64,000 bases of DNA, taken from NCBI RefSeq assembly GCF_900129235.1, contig NZ_FQUV01000002.1, positions 124,001-188,000 on the forward strand, read 5' to 3'. Made by a program: the position numbers and the translations under genes. Positions within the stretch are counted from its first letter, which is position 1. Every line of letters begins with the position of its first letter. Positions 1 to 8,033 of the stretch are shown here, piece by piece. This stretch comes from Litoreibacter ascidiaceicola. Lineage in GTDB: Bacteria; Pseudomonadota; Alphaproteobacteria; Rhodobacterales; Rhodobacteraceae. A model generated the notes under the pieces. It had not been told where the DNA came from. It ran no database searches and saw only the letters and a list, made by a program, of their open reading frames with translations.

Positions 1-411
1 CAGGACCAGATGGGCGCCTCGCGGTTCGAACAAGACTTGGCAACCTCTAAAGGCGTGCGCATCGTCGCCAACGCACAACCTGTCGCAATTCACGGCAACG
101 GCGCAGTGGCCGAGGCGGAGTTCGAGTACACCACGACAAAGGACGGTACGCTGAAAGGCACCGGTGAGACCTTCCGTATCAAAGCGGACCAGTTGTTCAA
201 AGCCATTGGCCAGACGTTGGAAGGTGCACCGGAGGCATTGAAACTCGATGGTCGCAAGATCGCGGTGACCGGGGCAGGACGCACCTCGGTAAAGGGTATC
301 TGGGCCGGTGGCGACTGTGCGTCCGGCGGGGACGATTTGACCGTGACAGCGGTGGCCGAAGGACGTGATGCGGCGGAAGACATTCATTCCACATTGATGG
401 GAGGCAAGTAA
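1..411 (+). CDS. preT: Dihydropyrimidine dehydrogenase, FAD/NAD(P) subunit PreT (C-terminal part)
   Basis: The gene enters the window already open, so only its last 136 codons are visible. The fragment has the end of a glutamate-synthase-small-subunit-type FAD/NAD(P) oxidoreductase: a beta-rich stretch, then the C-terminal FAD-contacting GGDCASGGD segment and a final helix. PreT passes electrons from NAD(P)H to PreA for reduction of uracil or thymine. The stop is one base before the preA start, so the two are surely co-transcribed. The call rests on the fragment plus its tight pairing with preA; the 5' end and promoter are outside the window. Confidence 0.88.
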   Translation, partial: QDQMGASRFEQDLATSKGVRIVANAQPVAIHGNGAVAEAEFEYTTTKDGTLKGTGETFRIKADQLFKAIGQTLEGAPEALKLDGRKIAVTGAGRTSVKGIWAGGDCASGGDDLTVTAVAEGRDAAEDIHSTLMGGK

Positions 412-412
412 T

Positions 413-1717
413 ATGGCCGATCTCACGACAGAATTTCTGGGTATCAAAAGCCCCAACCCGTTCTGGCTGGCCTCCGCGCCGCCCACGGACAAGGAATACA
501 ACGTCCGCCGTGCTTTCGAGGCGGGGTGGGGTGGCGTCGTCTGGAAAACGCTGGGCATGGAAGGCCCGCCGGTCGTCAACGTCAACGGCCCGCGCTACGG
601 CGCGATCTATGGTGCCGACCGCCGGTTGCTTGGCCTTAACAATATCGAGCTGATCACCGACCGCCCGTTGCAGACCAATCTCGAAGAAATCAAGCGCGTC
701 AAAGCCGATTACCCTGACCGCGCAATCATCGTGTCGCTGATGGTGCCCTGCGAGGAGCAGGCGTGGAAAGACATCCTGCCATTGGTCGAGGAGACCGGCG
801 CTGACGGGATTGAGCTGAACTTCGGTTGTCCGCACGGCATGTCGGAGCGCGGCATGGGGGCGGCAGTTGGCCAAGTGCCCGAATACATCGAAATGGTCAC
901 CCGCTGGTGCAAGCAGTACTACTCCAAACCGGTGATCGTAAAGTTAACCCCGAATATCACAGATGTGCGCAAACCTGCGGCTGCTGCGATGCGGGGCGGG
1001 GCGGATGCGGTGTCGCTGATCAATACGATCAACTCGATTACCGCGGTGAATCTCGACACAATGAGCCCTGAGCCCAGCATTGACGGCAAAGGCTCGCATG
1101 GCGGCTATTGCGGTCCGGCGGTGAAGCCGATTGCAATGTCCATGGTGTCCGAAATTGCCCGCAATCCCGAAACTCACGGCCTTCCCATTTCTGGGATCGG
1201 CGGGGTCACCACATGGCGCGATGCGGCGGAATTCATGGCCCTTGGTTGCGGCAATGTGCAGGTGTGCACAGCCGCCATGACCTACGGGTTCAAGGTGGTT
1301 CAGGAAATGATCTCCGGCCTGTCCGACTGGATGGACGAGAAGGGCCACACCTCCATTCAGGACTTTGTCGGAATGGCCGTGCCGAATGTCACTGACTGGC
1401 AGTACCTGAACTTGAATTACATCGCCAAGGCCAAGATTAGTCAGGACGATTGTATCAAATGCGGTCGCTGCTATGCGGCCTGTGAAGACACGTCGCACCA
1501 AGCGATTTCCATGTCCGAGGATCGGGTGTTCGAAGTGATCGACGCGGAATGCGTGGCTTGCAATCTGTGTGTGGATGTTTGCCCCGTGGAAGATTGTATC
1601 ACGATGGTGCAAATGGCCCCCGGCGAAGTCGACCCACGGACCGGTAAAGTGGTCGAAAAAGAATACGCCAACTGGACGACGCACCCGAACAATCCCGGAG
1701 CCTGCGCTGCTGAATAG
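413..1717 (+). CDS. preA: NAD-dependent dihydropyrimidine dehydrogenase subunit PreA
   Basis: This 434-residue cytoplasmic enzyme reduces uracil or thymine to the 5,6-dihydro form, the first step of reductive pyrimidine breakdown. Residues about 1-310 form a dihydroorotate-dehydrogenase-like FMN barrel. The motif GCPHGMSERGMG carries Cys139, which matches the catalytic cysteine of animal dihydropyrimidine dehydrogenase. Two 4Fe-4S ferredoxin motifs follow: CIKCGRC near residue 347 and CVACNLC near residue 380. Length is normal for the family. It follows preT by one base and converges on rutR with a 2-base gap. Hydrolase and hydantoinase genes for the next two steps lie just downstream. Confidence 0.95.
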   Translation: MADLTTEFLGIKSPNPFWLASAPPTDKEYNVRRAFEAGWGGVVWKTLGMEGPPVVNVNGPRYGAIYGADRRLLGLNNIELITDRPLQTNLEEIKRVKADYPDRAIIVSLMVPCEEQAWKDILPLVEETGADGIELNFGCPHGMSERGMGAAVGQVPEYIEMVTRWCKQYYSKPVIVKLTPNITDVRKPAAAAMRGGADAVSLINTINSITAVNLDTMSPEPSIDGKGSHGGYCGPAVKPIAMSMVSEIARNPETHGLPISGIGGVTTWRDAAEFMALGCGNVQVCTAAMTYGFKVVQEMISGLSDWMDEKGHTSIQDFVGMAVPNVTDWQYLNLNYIAKAKISQDDCIKCGRCYAACEDTSHQAISMSEDRVFEVIDAECVACNLCVDVCPVEDCITMVQMAPGEVDPRTGKVVEKEYANWTTHPNNPGACAAE

Positions 1718-1719
1718 CC

Positions 1720-2340
1720 TTATGGGGTCAGTATCTTAAGGAAGATTTCGCGAAGATAGGCGGGGGCCGCGTCAAACGGCTCCTCTTCCCCCAACACAGC
1801 GCGCACTTGCACGTCAAAATCGGCATAATGCTGGGTCAAAGACCAGATCGAGAAAATCAGATGGTAGGGATGCACATCGGCAATCTTGCCCTGATTTGTC
1901 CAGTCGCGGATCACCGCGACTTTCTCATCAACCAGTTCTTTTAGATCGCCTTTCAGCGCCTCAAGAATGCGCGGGGCGCCTTGCACGATCTCGTTGGCAA
2001 ACAGCCGGCTTTCACGCGGATAAAGGCGGCTCATTTCCAGCTTGCGGTCAACGTAAGCCAGCAATTCGGCGATGGGCTCACCGCTGGACTCCAACGCGCG
2101 CATCGGGTCAAGCCATGTGTCCATAAGACCGGACAGCAATTCGTTGTGGATGGCTTCCTTTGACGGGAAATAGTACAAAAGGTTGGGCTTCGAGAGCCCC
2201 GCCTCGGTGGCAATCTGGTCCAGAGTCGCACCGCGAAACCCGTGAGTCGAGAACACCTCCAACGCGGCCCCTAAAATCAGGTCGCGGTTGCGTTGTTGGA
2301 TGCGCGTGCGCGGGCGCTTGGCGTCTTGTCCGTCTGGCAT
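1720..2340 (-). CDS. rutR: TetR-family pyrimidine regulator RutR
   Basis: A 206-residue TetR-type repressor. The N-terminal helix-turn-helix spans about residues 20-65 and includes the LLYYFPSKEA segment typical of RutR. The C-terminal ligand domain keeps the SLTQHYADFDVQV region also seen in the E. coli protein. In E. coli RutR senses uracil and binds a palindrome of the form TTGACCAnnTGGTCAA; one such site lies 95 bases upstream, between this gene and the divergent hydrolase gene. The start is supported by an AAGAGG ribosome site about nine bases before the ATG. It likely controls the neighbouring pyrimidine genes and perhaps itself. Confidence 0.92.
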   Translation of the reverse strand: MPDGQDAKRPRTRIQQRNRDLILGAALEVFSTHGFRGATLDQIATEAGLSKPNLLYYFPSKEAIHNELLSGLMDTWLDPMRALESSGEPIAELLAYVDRKLEMSRLYPRESRLFANEIVQGAPRILEALKGDLKELVDEKVAVIRDWTNQGKIADVHPYHLIFSIWSLTQHYADFDVQVRAVLGEEEPFDAAPAYLREIFLKILTP

Positions 2341-2434
2341 GAAGAAATGCCTCTTTCGTTCGCATTTGCCGCGTTGGGCGGTGGATTTTCCAAGGGGAAT
2401 CCTTGACAGCCCCTAGACCACTGGTAGCCTTCCT

Positions 2435-2450
2435 TTGACCGACTGGTCAA
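2435..2450. promoter_or_regulatory. RutR operator
   Basis: TTGACCGACTGGTCAA matches the E. coli RutR consensus TTGACCAnnTGGTCAA at every fixed position except one (G for A at position 7). It lies 18 bases before the hydrolase start and between divergently oriented rutR and the hydrolase gene. A possible -35 (TTGACA at 2403) sits just upstream, so a bound repressor would cover the start of transcription. A degraded second copy (TAGACCACTGGTAG, 2414-2427) has the same arms with a spacer one base shorter. Confidence 0.85.
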
Positions 2451-2468
2451 ATACTGGGGGACATTCAA

Positions 2469-3719
2469 ATGGCAGCACCTGGCGAAAACTTGAAGATTGA
2501 CGGCGCTCGGCTGTGGGACAGCCTGATGGAGATGGCCAAGATTGGCCCCGGCGTCGCGGGCGGCAACAACCGCCAGACCTTGACCGATGAGGATGGCGAA
2601 GGGCGCGCCTTGTTCCAAAGCTGGTGCGAGGCCGCGGGCTGCACCATGGGTCTTGACCAAATGGGCAACATGTTCGCGCGACGCGAAGGGACGGACCCTG
2701 ACGCACTGCCGGTCTATGTGGGTTCTCACCTCGATACTCAGCCAACAGGTGGCAAGTATGACGGGGTGCTGGGCGTCTTGGGCGGTTTGGAAATCCTGCG
2801 CACGTTGAACGACCTGAATATCAAGACCAAACACCCGATCATCGTCACCAATTTCACCAATGAAGAAGGCACACGTTACGCGCCTGCCATGCTGTCTTCA
2901 GGGGTATTTGCAGGCATTCACACGCAAGATTGGGCTTATGAGCGCGAGGATGCCGACGGCAAGAAATTCGGCGACGAGTTGCAGCGCATTGGTTGGCGTG
3001 GCGACGAAGAGGTGGGCGCTCGCAAGATGCACGCCTTCTTTGAATTGCACATTGAGCAAGGCCCTATTCTAGAAGCTGAAAACAAAGAAATTGGTGTGGT
3101 CACCCACGGTCAAGGTCTCAGCTGGACGCAAATCACAATCACCGGCAAGGACAGCCACACCGGCTCAACGCCGATGCCGATGCGTAAAAACGCAGGGCTG
3201 GGCATGGCGAAGGTGCTGGAACTGGTGGACGAGATCGCATGGTCGCACGCGCCGCATGCCGTCGGCGCAGCGGGGCATATCGACGTCTACCCGAACTCGC
3301 GCAATGTGATCCCGGGCAAGGTGGTGTTCACCGTTGATTTCCGCTCGCCGGATCTGATGGTGATCAAGGATATGGAGCGACGATTGACCACCGGTGCGCA
3401 GGTGATTTGCGACGAAATGGGGCTGGGGATCAAGTTAGAGAAGGTTGGCGGCTTCGACCCTGTGACCTTTGACGAAGGCTGCGTCGCCGCAGTTCGAACC
3501 GCGGCGGAGCGGCTGGGATACTCGCATATGAACCTGATCTCCGGCGCGGGGCATGACGCATGCTGGATAAACCGCGTCGCCCCGACCGCGATGGTGATGT
3601 GCCCATGCGTGGACGGGTTAAGTCACAACGAGGCCGAGGAGATTAGCCCCGAATGGGCAGAAGCTGGCACGAACGTCCTGTTCCACGCGGTCGTCGAAAC
3701 AGCGGAGATCGTCGGGTGA
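2469..3719 (+). CDS. pydC: Zn-dependent N-carbamoyl amide hydrolase (beta-ureidopropionase type, M20 family)
   Basis: A 416-residue cytoplasmic amidohydrolase of the M20 N-carbamoyl-L-amino-acid hydrolase / allantoate amidohydrolase group. The metal-site residues are visible: His87 in GSHLDT, Asp98 in KYDGV, Glu132-Glu133 in NEEGTR, His194 in HIEQGP and His386 in GLSHNEAE. With HydA and PreTA beside it, the likely reaction is removal of the carbamoyl group from N-carbamoyl-beta-alanine, the last step of reductive pyrimidine breakdown. A role on hydantoin-derived carbamoyl amino acids or on allantoate cannot be excluded from sequence. It starts 18 bases after the RutR operator and overlaps the next gene by four bases. 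Confidence 0.85.
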   Translation: MAAPGENLKIDGARLWDSLMEMAKIGPGVAGGNNRQTLTDEDGEGRALFQSWCEAAGCTMGLDQMGNMFARREGTDPDALPVYVGSHLDTQPTGGKYDGVLGVLGGLEILRTLNDLNIKTKHPIIVTNFTNEEGTRYAPAMLSSGVFAGIHTQDWAYEREDADGKKFGDELQRIGWRGDEEVGARKMHAFFELHIEQGPILEAENKEIGVVTHGQGLSWTQITITGKDSHTGSTPMPMRKNAGLGMAKVLELVDEIAWSHAPHAVGAAGHIDVYPNSRNVIPGKVVFTVDFRSPDLMVIKDMERRLTTGAQVICDEMGLGIKLEKVGGFDPVTFDEGCVAAVRTAAERLGYSHMNLISGAGHDACWINRVAPTAMVMCPCVDGLSHNEAEEISPEWAEAGTNVLFHAVVETAEIVG

Positions 3720-4408
3720 AGCACTATAAATCCCTTGTTGTGCTGGTAGGTCTCGCGCTTGCGGGCTGTGCTGCGCCGCAAGGGTCGGTGTCAATCCGCC
3801 CCGGTCTTGGGGCGGAGGCTGATCTGGACGCAATCCGCCCGCCTTCCGGGGCGACCTACAACTTTATCCTGACAAATGACGGCGCACCTGTCCCTGCAAC
3901 CATGTCCATCACATCGCGCAAACGCAGTGGCAATCGCTACACCTATAACGGACAGATGGTGTTGACCTTGCCTGCGGCGGAAAACCTTGAACAGGTGGCC
4001 GCCGTCATCGCGGAAGCCTTGGGCAAAACCACCGTGCGGGCGCGGGGCAACCAGTTGTTTATTCCCGTGGGGCTGACCACGGATAACAGGTTTCGATCAT
4101 CCCGCTCCAACATCACATCCGACGTCACCAGATACGCGCCACATGACTGTTTCGCGGTCCTCGGCACCTGTCGTTACAAGGCAATTGACCGGTCCGGTCG
4201 CGTTGCCGCTCTGGTCTCCGAGACCACCGAGCAGGACGGCGTCTGGCGCTCTAAAACGGAGCTTGACCCGAAAGCCAAGAATCCCGGTTTGACCAACGAA
4301 ATCCGCCGCGCCGTCTATTCCATCGACAAAAATGCGGTTCTGATCGACATGGTGGTGATGCGCGGATCGGGTGCGCGGCGAACCTCCTTCGCGATCCGGA
4401 GGAAGTAG
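3716..4408 (+). CDS. Putative lipoprotein, no recognised domain
   Basis: I do not recognise this 230-residue protein. The GTG start overlaps the stop of the hydrolase gene (GTGA), which gives a good lipoprotein signal: charged VKHYK, a hydrophobic core, then the lipobox LAGC with Cys at about residue 19. The rest is polar and predicted mostly beta, with two cysteines near the middle (DCFAVLGTC). A longer reading frame upstream of the GTG lies inside the hydrolase gene and lacks a signal. It is placed in a pyrimidine operon with no obvious enzymatic link; it should be envelope-anchored. Confidence 0.7.
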   Translation: MKHYKSLVVLVGLALAGCAAPQGSVSIRPGLGAEADLDAIRPPSGATYNFILTNDGAPVPATMSITSRKRSGNRYTYNGQMVLTLPAAENLEQVAAVIAEALGKTTVRARGNQLFIPVGLTTDNRFRSSRSNITSDVTRYAPHDCFAVLGTCRYKAIDRSGRVAALVSETTEQDGVWRSKTELDPKAKNPGLTNEIRRAVYSIDKNAVLIDMVVMRGSGARRTSFAIRRK

Positions 4409-4412
4409 AGCG

Positions 4413-5168
4413 ATGGCCAATCTCTCGATGTTTCTCACTGTACCCATGGCGGTATTTATCATCGGCGGGGAGCAACCCGCGCATTGGGATTGGCAATTGA
4501 CCGAGCCGCTGGATCTGACCGTGCGGGTGTCTCTCCTGATCACCGACATGGATGCTGTGACACCAGAGCAGATAGCGCAGCTGAAGTCCCGCGACACGCA
4601 ACCGGTATGCTACATCAGTGTTGGCACACGTGAGAACTACCGCGAAGATGCCGCCGATTTTCCGGCCCATGTGGTCGGCAAACCTTTGGGCGATTGGCCC
4701 GATGAAGTCTATGTCGACATACGCAGTCCCGAGGTGATGACCGTCATGAAGGCGCGTATCGACCGTTGTGCCGAAATGGGGTTCGTCGGGGTGGAGCCTG
4801 ACAATATTGACCTGTTCGAAAATGAAAACGGGTTCGGCATTACCAAGGCCGACAGCCTGACCTATACCAGCGCTCTTGCCGATTATGCCCATAGCAAGGG
4901 GCTTACCATTGCCCAGAAAAATGCGCCGGAGCTGATACCGGATTTGGTCGATAAGATGGATTTCCTGCTGCTCGAACAATGCTTTGAATACGACTTTTGT
5001 GAGGAAACCCAGCCATATCTGGACGCCGGAAAGGATGTCCTTGTGGTGGAATATACGGAGGCAGGGCTGGACTGGGACACCACCTGTATGCAGGCCAAGG
5101 ACTTTGGATTCCACCTGCTGATGAAGGACCGAGACATTTCCGCAGGCGGCAAGGCCTGCGCCGATTGA
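4413..5168 (+). CDS. GH114 / TM1410-like glycoside hydrolase-type protein
   Basis: A 251-residue protein resembling the endo-alpha-1,4-polygalactosaminidase (GH114) barrel. Features are the early CYISVGTRENYR strand, DEVYVDIRSPEV, VEPDNIDLFENENG, and late strands around LLLEQCFEYDFC and VLVVEYTEAG. The conserved acidic positions expected at barrel strand ends (VEPDN and VEYTE) are present. The ATG at 4413 is chosen because GGAGGAAG precedes it by about 9 bases. The N-terminus is hydrophobic and may be an export signal. It sits between a lipoprotein gene and hydA, so it shares a transcript with pyrimidine enzymes, for reasons not evident. Confidence 0.7.
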   Translation: MANLSMFLTVPMAVFIIGGEQPAHWDWQLTEPLDLTVRVSLLITDMDAVTPEQIAQLKSRDTQPVCYISVGTRENYREDAADFPAHVVGKPLGDWPDEVYVDIRSPEVMTVMKARIDRCAEMGFVGVEPDNIDLFENENGFGITKADSLTYTSALADYAHSKGLTIAQKNAPELIPDLVDKMDFLLLEQCFEYDFCEETQPYLDAGKDVLVVEYTEAGLDWDTTCMQAKDFGFHLLMKDRDISAGGKACAD

Positions 5169-5189
5169 AAGACACGAAGGGAGACGCAG

Positions 5190-6653
5190 ATGAGCAAAGT
5201 CATTAAAGGCGGCACGATTGTCACCGCAGATCGCAGCTGGAAGGCCGATGTGTTGATCGAGGGCGAAAAGATCGCCGAGATCGGTGAAAACCTGAAGGGC
5301 GACGAAACCATTGACGCCGAAGGTGCCTATGTCATCCCTGGCGGGATCGACCCGCACACCCATCTGGAAATGCCCTTCATGGGCACCACGGCTGCCGAAA
5401 CATTCGAAAGCGGAACCTTCGCCGCCGCCGCTGGCGGGACCACCATGCTGGTCGATTTCTGCCTGCCGGGGGAAGACGGCTCGTTGCTGAATGCAATCGA
5501 CGATTGGGATCGCAAGTCGCGCGACCAGATTTGCACCGACATCTCGTACCATATGGCGATCACCGGATGGAACGAGAACATTTTCAACGAGATGGAAGCC
5601 GTTGTTAAAGAGCGTGGCATCAACACGTTCAAGCATTTCATGGCCTATAAAGGCGCGTTGATGGTGGAGGACGACGAAATGTTCGCCTCCTTCAAACGCT
5701 GCGCCGAGTTGGGCGCATTGCCGCTCGTGCATGCCGAGAACGGCGACATCGTGCAGGAGTTGCAGCAAAAATATCTGGCCGAGGGCATCACCGGTCCCGA
5801 AGGCCACGCCTACTCCCGCCCGCCCGAGGTCGAGGGCGAGGCCGCAAACCGTGCGATCATGATTGCCGACGCCGCAGGCACGCCACTCTATATCGTCCAC
5901 GTCTCGTGCGAGCAGGCCCACGAGGCTATCCGTCGGGCGCGCCAAAAAGGCATGCGCGTTTATGGCGAGCCGCTGATCCAGCACCTGACCCTCGACGAGA
6001 CCGAGTATTTTAACAAAGACTGGCAATATGCGGCCCGTCGCGTGATGTCGCCGCCGTTCCGCTCGAAGGACCATCAGGCGTCGCTCTGGGCGGGGCTGTC
6101 ATCGGGGTCGCTGCAAGTCGTCGCCACCGATCATGCGGCCTTTACGGACAAGCAAAAGCAAATGGGTCTCGACAACTTCACCACCATCCCCAACGGCACG
6201 GGTGGGCTGGAGGAACGTATGGCGATGCTTTGGACCACCGGCGTCGAAACCGGTCGCCTGACACCCGAAGAGTTCGTGGCGGCAACCTCGACCAACATCG
6301 CCAAAATTCTCAACATCTACCCCATGAAGGGGGGCATTGCCGTTGGCGGGGATGCCGATGTTGTTGTCTGGGATCCGACGATCAGCCGCGAAATTGCCGT
6401 GAGCACGCAGAAGTCGATTATTGATTATAACGTGTTCGAAGGCAGGACCGTGACCGCACAGGCGCGCTATACATTGTCGCGCGGGGATGTGGTTTGGGCC
6501 TATGGTCAAAACTCGCAACCACAGCCCGGTCGCGGCAAATTCGTCCGCCGCCCAGCCTTTGCCAGCGCGTCTCAGGCGCTCAGCAAATGGAAGTCGCTCA
6601 ACACACCCCGCAAGATCGAGCGCAACCCGCTCAACATCCCGGCAGGAGTTTAA
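5190..6653 (+). CDS. hydA: Dihydropyrimidinase / D-hydantoinase
   Basis: This 487-residue cytoplasmic amidohydrolase opens the dihydrouracil or hydantoin ring to give the N-carbamoyl amino acid. The binuclear zinc centre is complete: His56 and His58 in DPHTH, the carboxylated Lys154 in MAYKGA, His181 in VHAENGD, His237 in VHVSC and Asp314 in ATDHA. Length is typical. A GAAGGGAG ribosome site precedes the ATG. It works between PreTA and the carbamoyl hydrolase. Substrate choice (dihydropyrimidines or 5-substituted hydantoins) cannot be fixed from sequence, but the RutR/PreA context favours pyrimidines. Confidence 0.93.
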   Translation: MSKVIKGGTIVTADRSWKADVLIEGEKIAEIGENLKGDETIDAEGAYVIPGGIDPHTHLEMPFMGTTAAETFESGTFAAAAGGTTMLVDFCLPGEDGSLLNAIDDWDRKSRDQICTDISYHMAITGWNENIFNEMEAVVKERGINTFKHFMAYKGALMVEDDEMFASFKRCAELGALPLVHAENGDIVQELQQKYLAEGITGPEGHAYSRPPEVEGEAANRAIMIADAAGTPLYIVHVSCEQAHEAIRRARQKGMRVYGEPLIQHLTLDETEYFNKDWQYAARRVMSPPFRSKDHQASLWAGLSSGSLQVVATDHAAFTDKQKQMGLDNFTTIPNGTGGLEERMAMLWTTGVETGRLTPEEFVAATSTNIAKILNIYPMKGGIAVGGDADVVVWDPTISREIAVSTQKSIIDYNVFEGRTVTAQARYTLSRGDVVWAYGQNSQPQPGRGKFVRRPAFASASQALSKWKSLNTPRKIERNPLNIPAGV

Positions 6654-6763
6654 TGGCGCCGAAATGGACAAAAATGAAGGAAATGCCCGGATCGTGTCAC
6701 AGAATTGCCTGAATACGCTGCAAAACCTCTTCCCACAAACGGGACACGCAGAGGGGTTTATAC

Positions 6764-6961
6764 ATGCAAGTTCTCTTCACGAAGCTACTCTTGGTGCTGG
6801 CACTCGGCCTGCTTGCTTTGGGTACCTGGATCAACGACGTAGCGATCGCCGACGCGATGTTCATCTTCGCGGCCTTTGCGATTGGTGGCGTCTGGTCGAA
6901 ATACAGTGCAGCGGCGGAAGCCGAAGCGGAAGAAATGCCGGCGGATTTGCCAGCAGCTTAA
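6764..6961 (+). CDS. Small two-helix membrane protein
   Basis: A 65-residue hydrophobic protein with two likely transmembrane helices (about residues 5-22 and 31-45) and a short acidic, Ala/Glu-rich tail. A GAGGGG ribosome site precedes the ATG. No family recognised. It sits between hydA and the importer ATPase in the same direction, so it may belong to the transport part of the operon, but a function cannot be assigned. Confidence 0.55.
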   Translation: MQVLFTKLLLVLALGLLALGTWINDVAIADAMFIFAAFAIGGVWSKYSAAAEAEAEEMPADLPAA

Positions 6962-6984
6962 GTTTTGCAGCGGGGCCGCTCTAA

Positions 6985-7776
6985 ATGGCCCCGAACGCAA
7001 ACTCGATAGTCATTTCCGCCAATGCGTTGGATTTGACGTTCCAGACCGCAGATGCGCCGGTCCATGCCTTGAAAGATGTCTCGCTGGATATCTCTCAGGG
7101 TGATTTTGTCAGCTTTATCGGCCCGTCCGGTTGCGGCAAGACGACATTCTTGCGCTGTATTGCCGGGCTGGAAACGCCGACCGGCGGGACCTTGACCGTC
7201 AATGGCATGACGGCGGACGAGGCGCGGCGCGCCCGTGCCTATGGCTACGTGTTTCAAGCTGCGGGTCTATATCCTTGGCGCACGATTGCCGGAAACATCA
7301 AGCTACCACTAGAAATTATGGGCTATTCCAGAGCCGAGCAGAATGACCGCGTAGCGCGGGTTCTGGACTTGGTCGAACTGTCGGATTTTGGTGCGAAGTT
7401 CCCGTGGCAACTTTCCGGCGGGATGCAACAACGCGCGTCAATCGCCCGCGCGCTCGCCTTTGACGCTGATATTTTGCTGATGGACGAGCCGTTCGGGGCC
7501 TTGGACGAAATCGTTCGTGACCACCTGAACGAGCAATTGCTGGCACTTTGGGCGCGGACCAATAAAACCATCGCTTTCGTCACCCATTCGATCCCGGAGG
7601 CGGTGTATCTGTCGACAAAGATCGTAGTAATGAGCCCGCGCCCCGGCCGCATCACCGATGTGATCGAAAGCCCGCTGCCCAAAGAACGTCCTCTTGATAT
7701 TCGGGACTCGCCAGAGTTTATCGAAATCGCCCACCGCGTGCGCGAAGGACTGCGAGCGGGGCATGAGGATGACTGA
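6985..7776 (+). CDS. ABC importer ATP-binding protein (NitT/TauT/HMP type)
   Basis: A 263-residue ATPase with Walker A GPSGCGKTT (residues 46-54), signature LSGGMQQR, Walker B ILLMDEP and the switch histidine in VTHSIPEA. The overall sequence is of the nitrate/taurine/aliphatic-sulfonate and pyrimidine-precursor importer group. It precedes two permease genes and an NMT1/THI5-like binding protein. Given the upstream preTA-hydA genes, the cargo is probably a pyrimidine, hydantoin or related ring compound; that is inference. It is separated from the first permease by 257 bases that hold an inverted repeat. Confidence 0.85.
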   Translation: MAPNANSIVISANALDLTFQTADAPVHALKDVSLDISQGDFVSFIGPSGCGKTTFLRCIAGLETPTGGTLTVNGMTADEARRARAYGYVFQAAGLYPWRTIAGNIKLPLEIMGYSRAEQNDRVARVLDLVELSDFGAKFPWQLSGGMQQRASIARALAFDADILLMDEPFGALDEIVRDHLNEQLLALWARTNKTIAFVTHSIPEAVYLSTKIVVMSPRPGRITDVIESPLPKERPLDIRDSPEFIEIAHRVREGLRAGHEDD

Positions 7777-7920
7777 CCTTGTCCCAGATGCGCCCCGACC
7801 CGAAGAGCCGGGGCGCTGGAAACGTGATGCCACTGCATCCCATCACCGCTTACGGCCATCGGCTCCTCAGCCTGTTCCGCAAAGCCAGCTTAGCCCCGAA
7901 ATGGTGAACGAACCCTTAGC

Positions 7921-8016
7921 ATCACTGCTTCATAAATACCTAATTCCCCTACCGGCGACCTGGGCGCTTGATGTGATATCGGAACGCTCCGCGGGAGGTA
8001 TTTTTGATGCAATGAT
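7921..8016. repeat. Inverted pair of a short repeat between importer genes
   Basis: The left copy reads ATCACTGCTTCATAAATACC (7921-7940). The right copy (7994-8016), read on the minus strand, begins ATCATTGCATCAAAAATACC; the first 20 bases differ at only three positions. The same sequence recurs at 46474-46504 and 55647-55677. The pair fills most of the unusually long gap between the ATPase and permease genes. An open frame of about 90 codons (7769-8041), overlapping the ATPase stop, crosses it but resembles no protein I know. Confidence 0.7.
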
Positions 8017-8033
8017 AGGGGAGGGTGCGTACC

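Noticed and set aside
4251-6074. A minus-strand open frame of about 600 codons opposite the GH114-like gene and hydA
   Set aside because: It lies antisense to two genes with clear family motifs, has no recognisable domain and the low-complexity look of high-G+C shadow frames.
6735-6760. Terminator-like inverted repeat after hydA
   Set aside because: The AAACCTCT and AGAGGGG arms pair only with mismatches and the right arm is the ribosome site of the next small gene.
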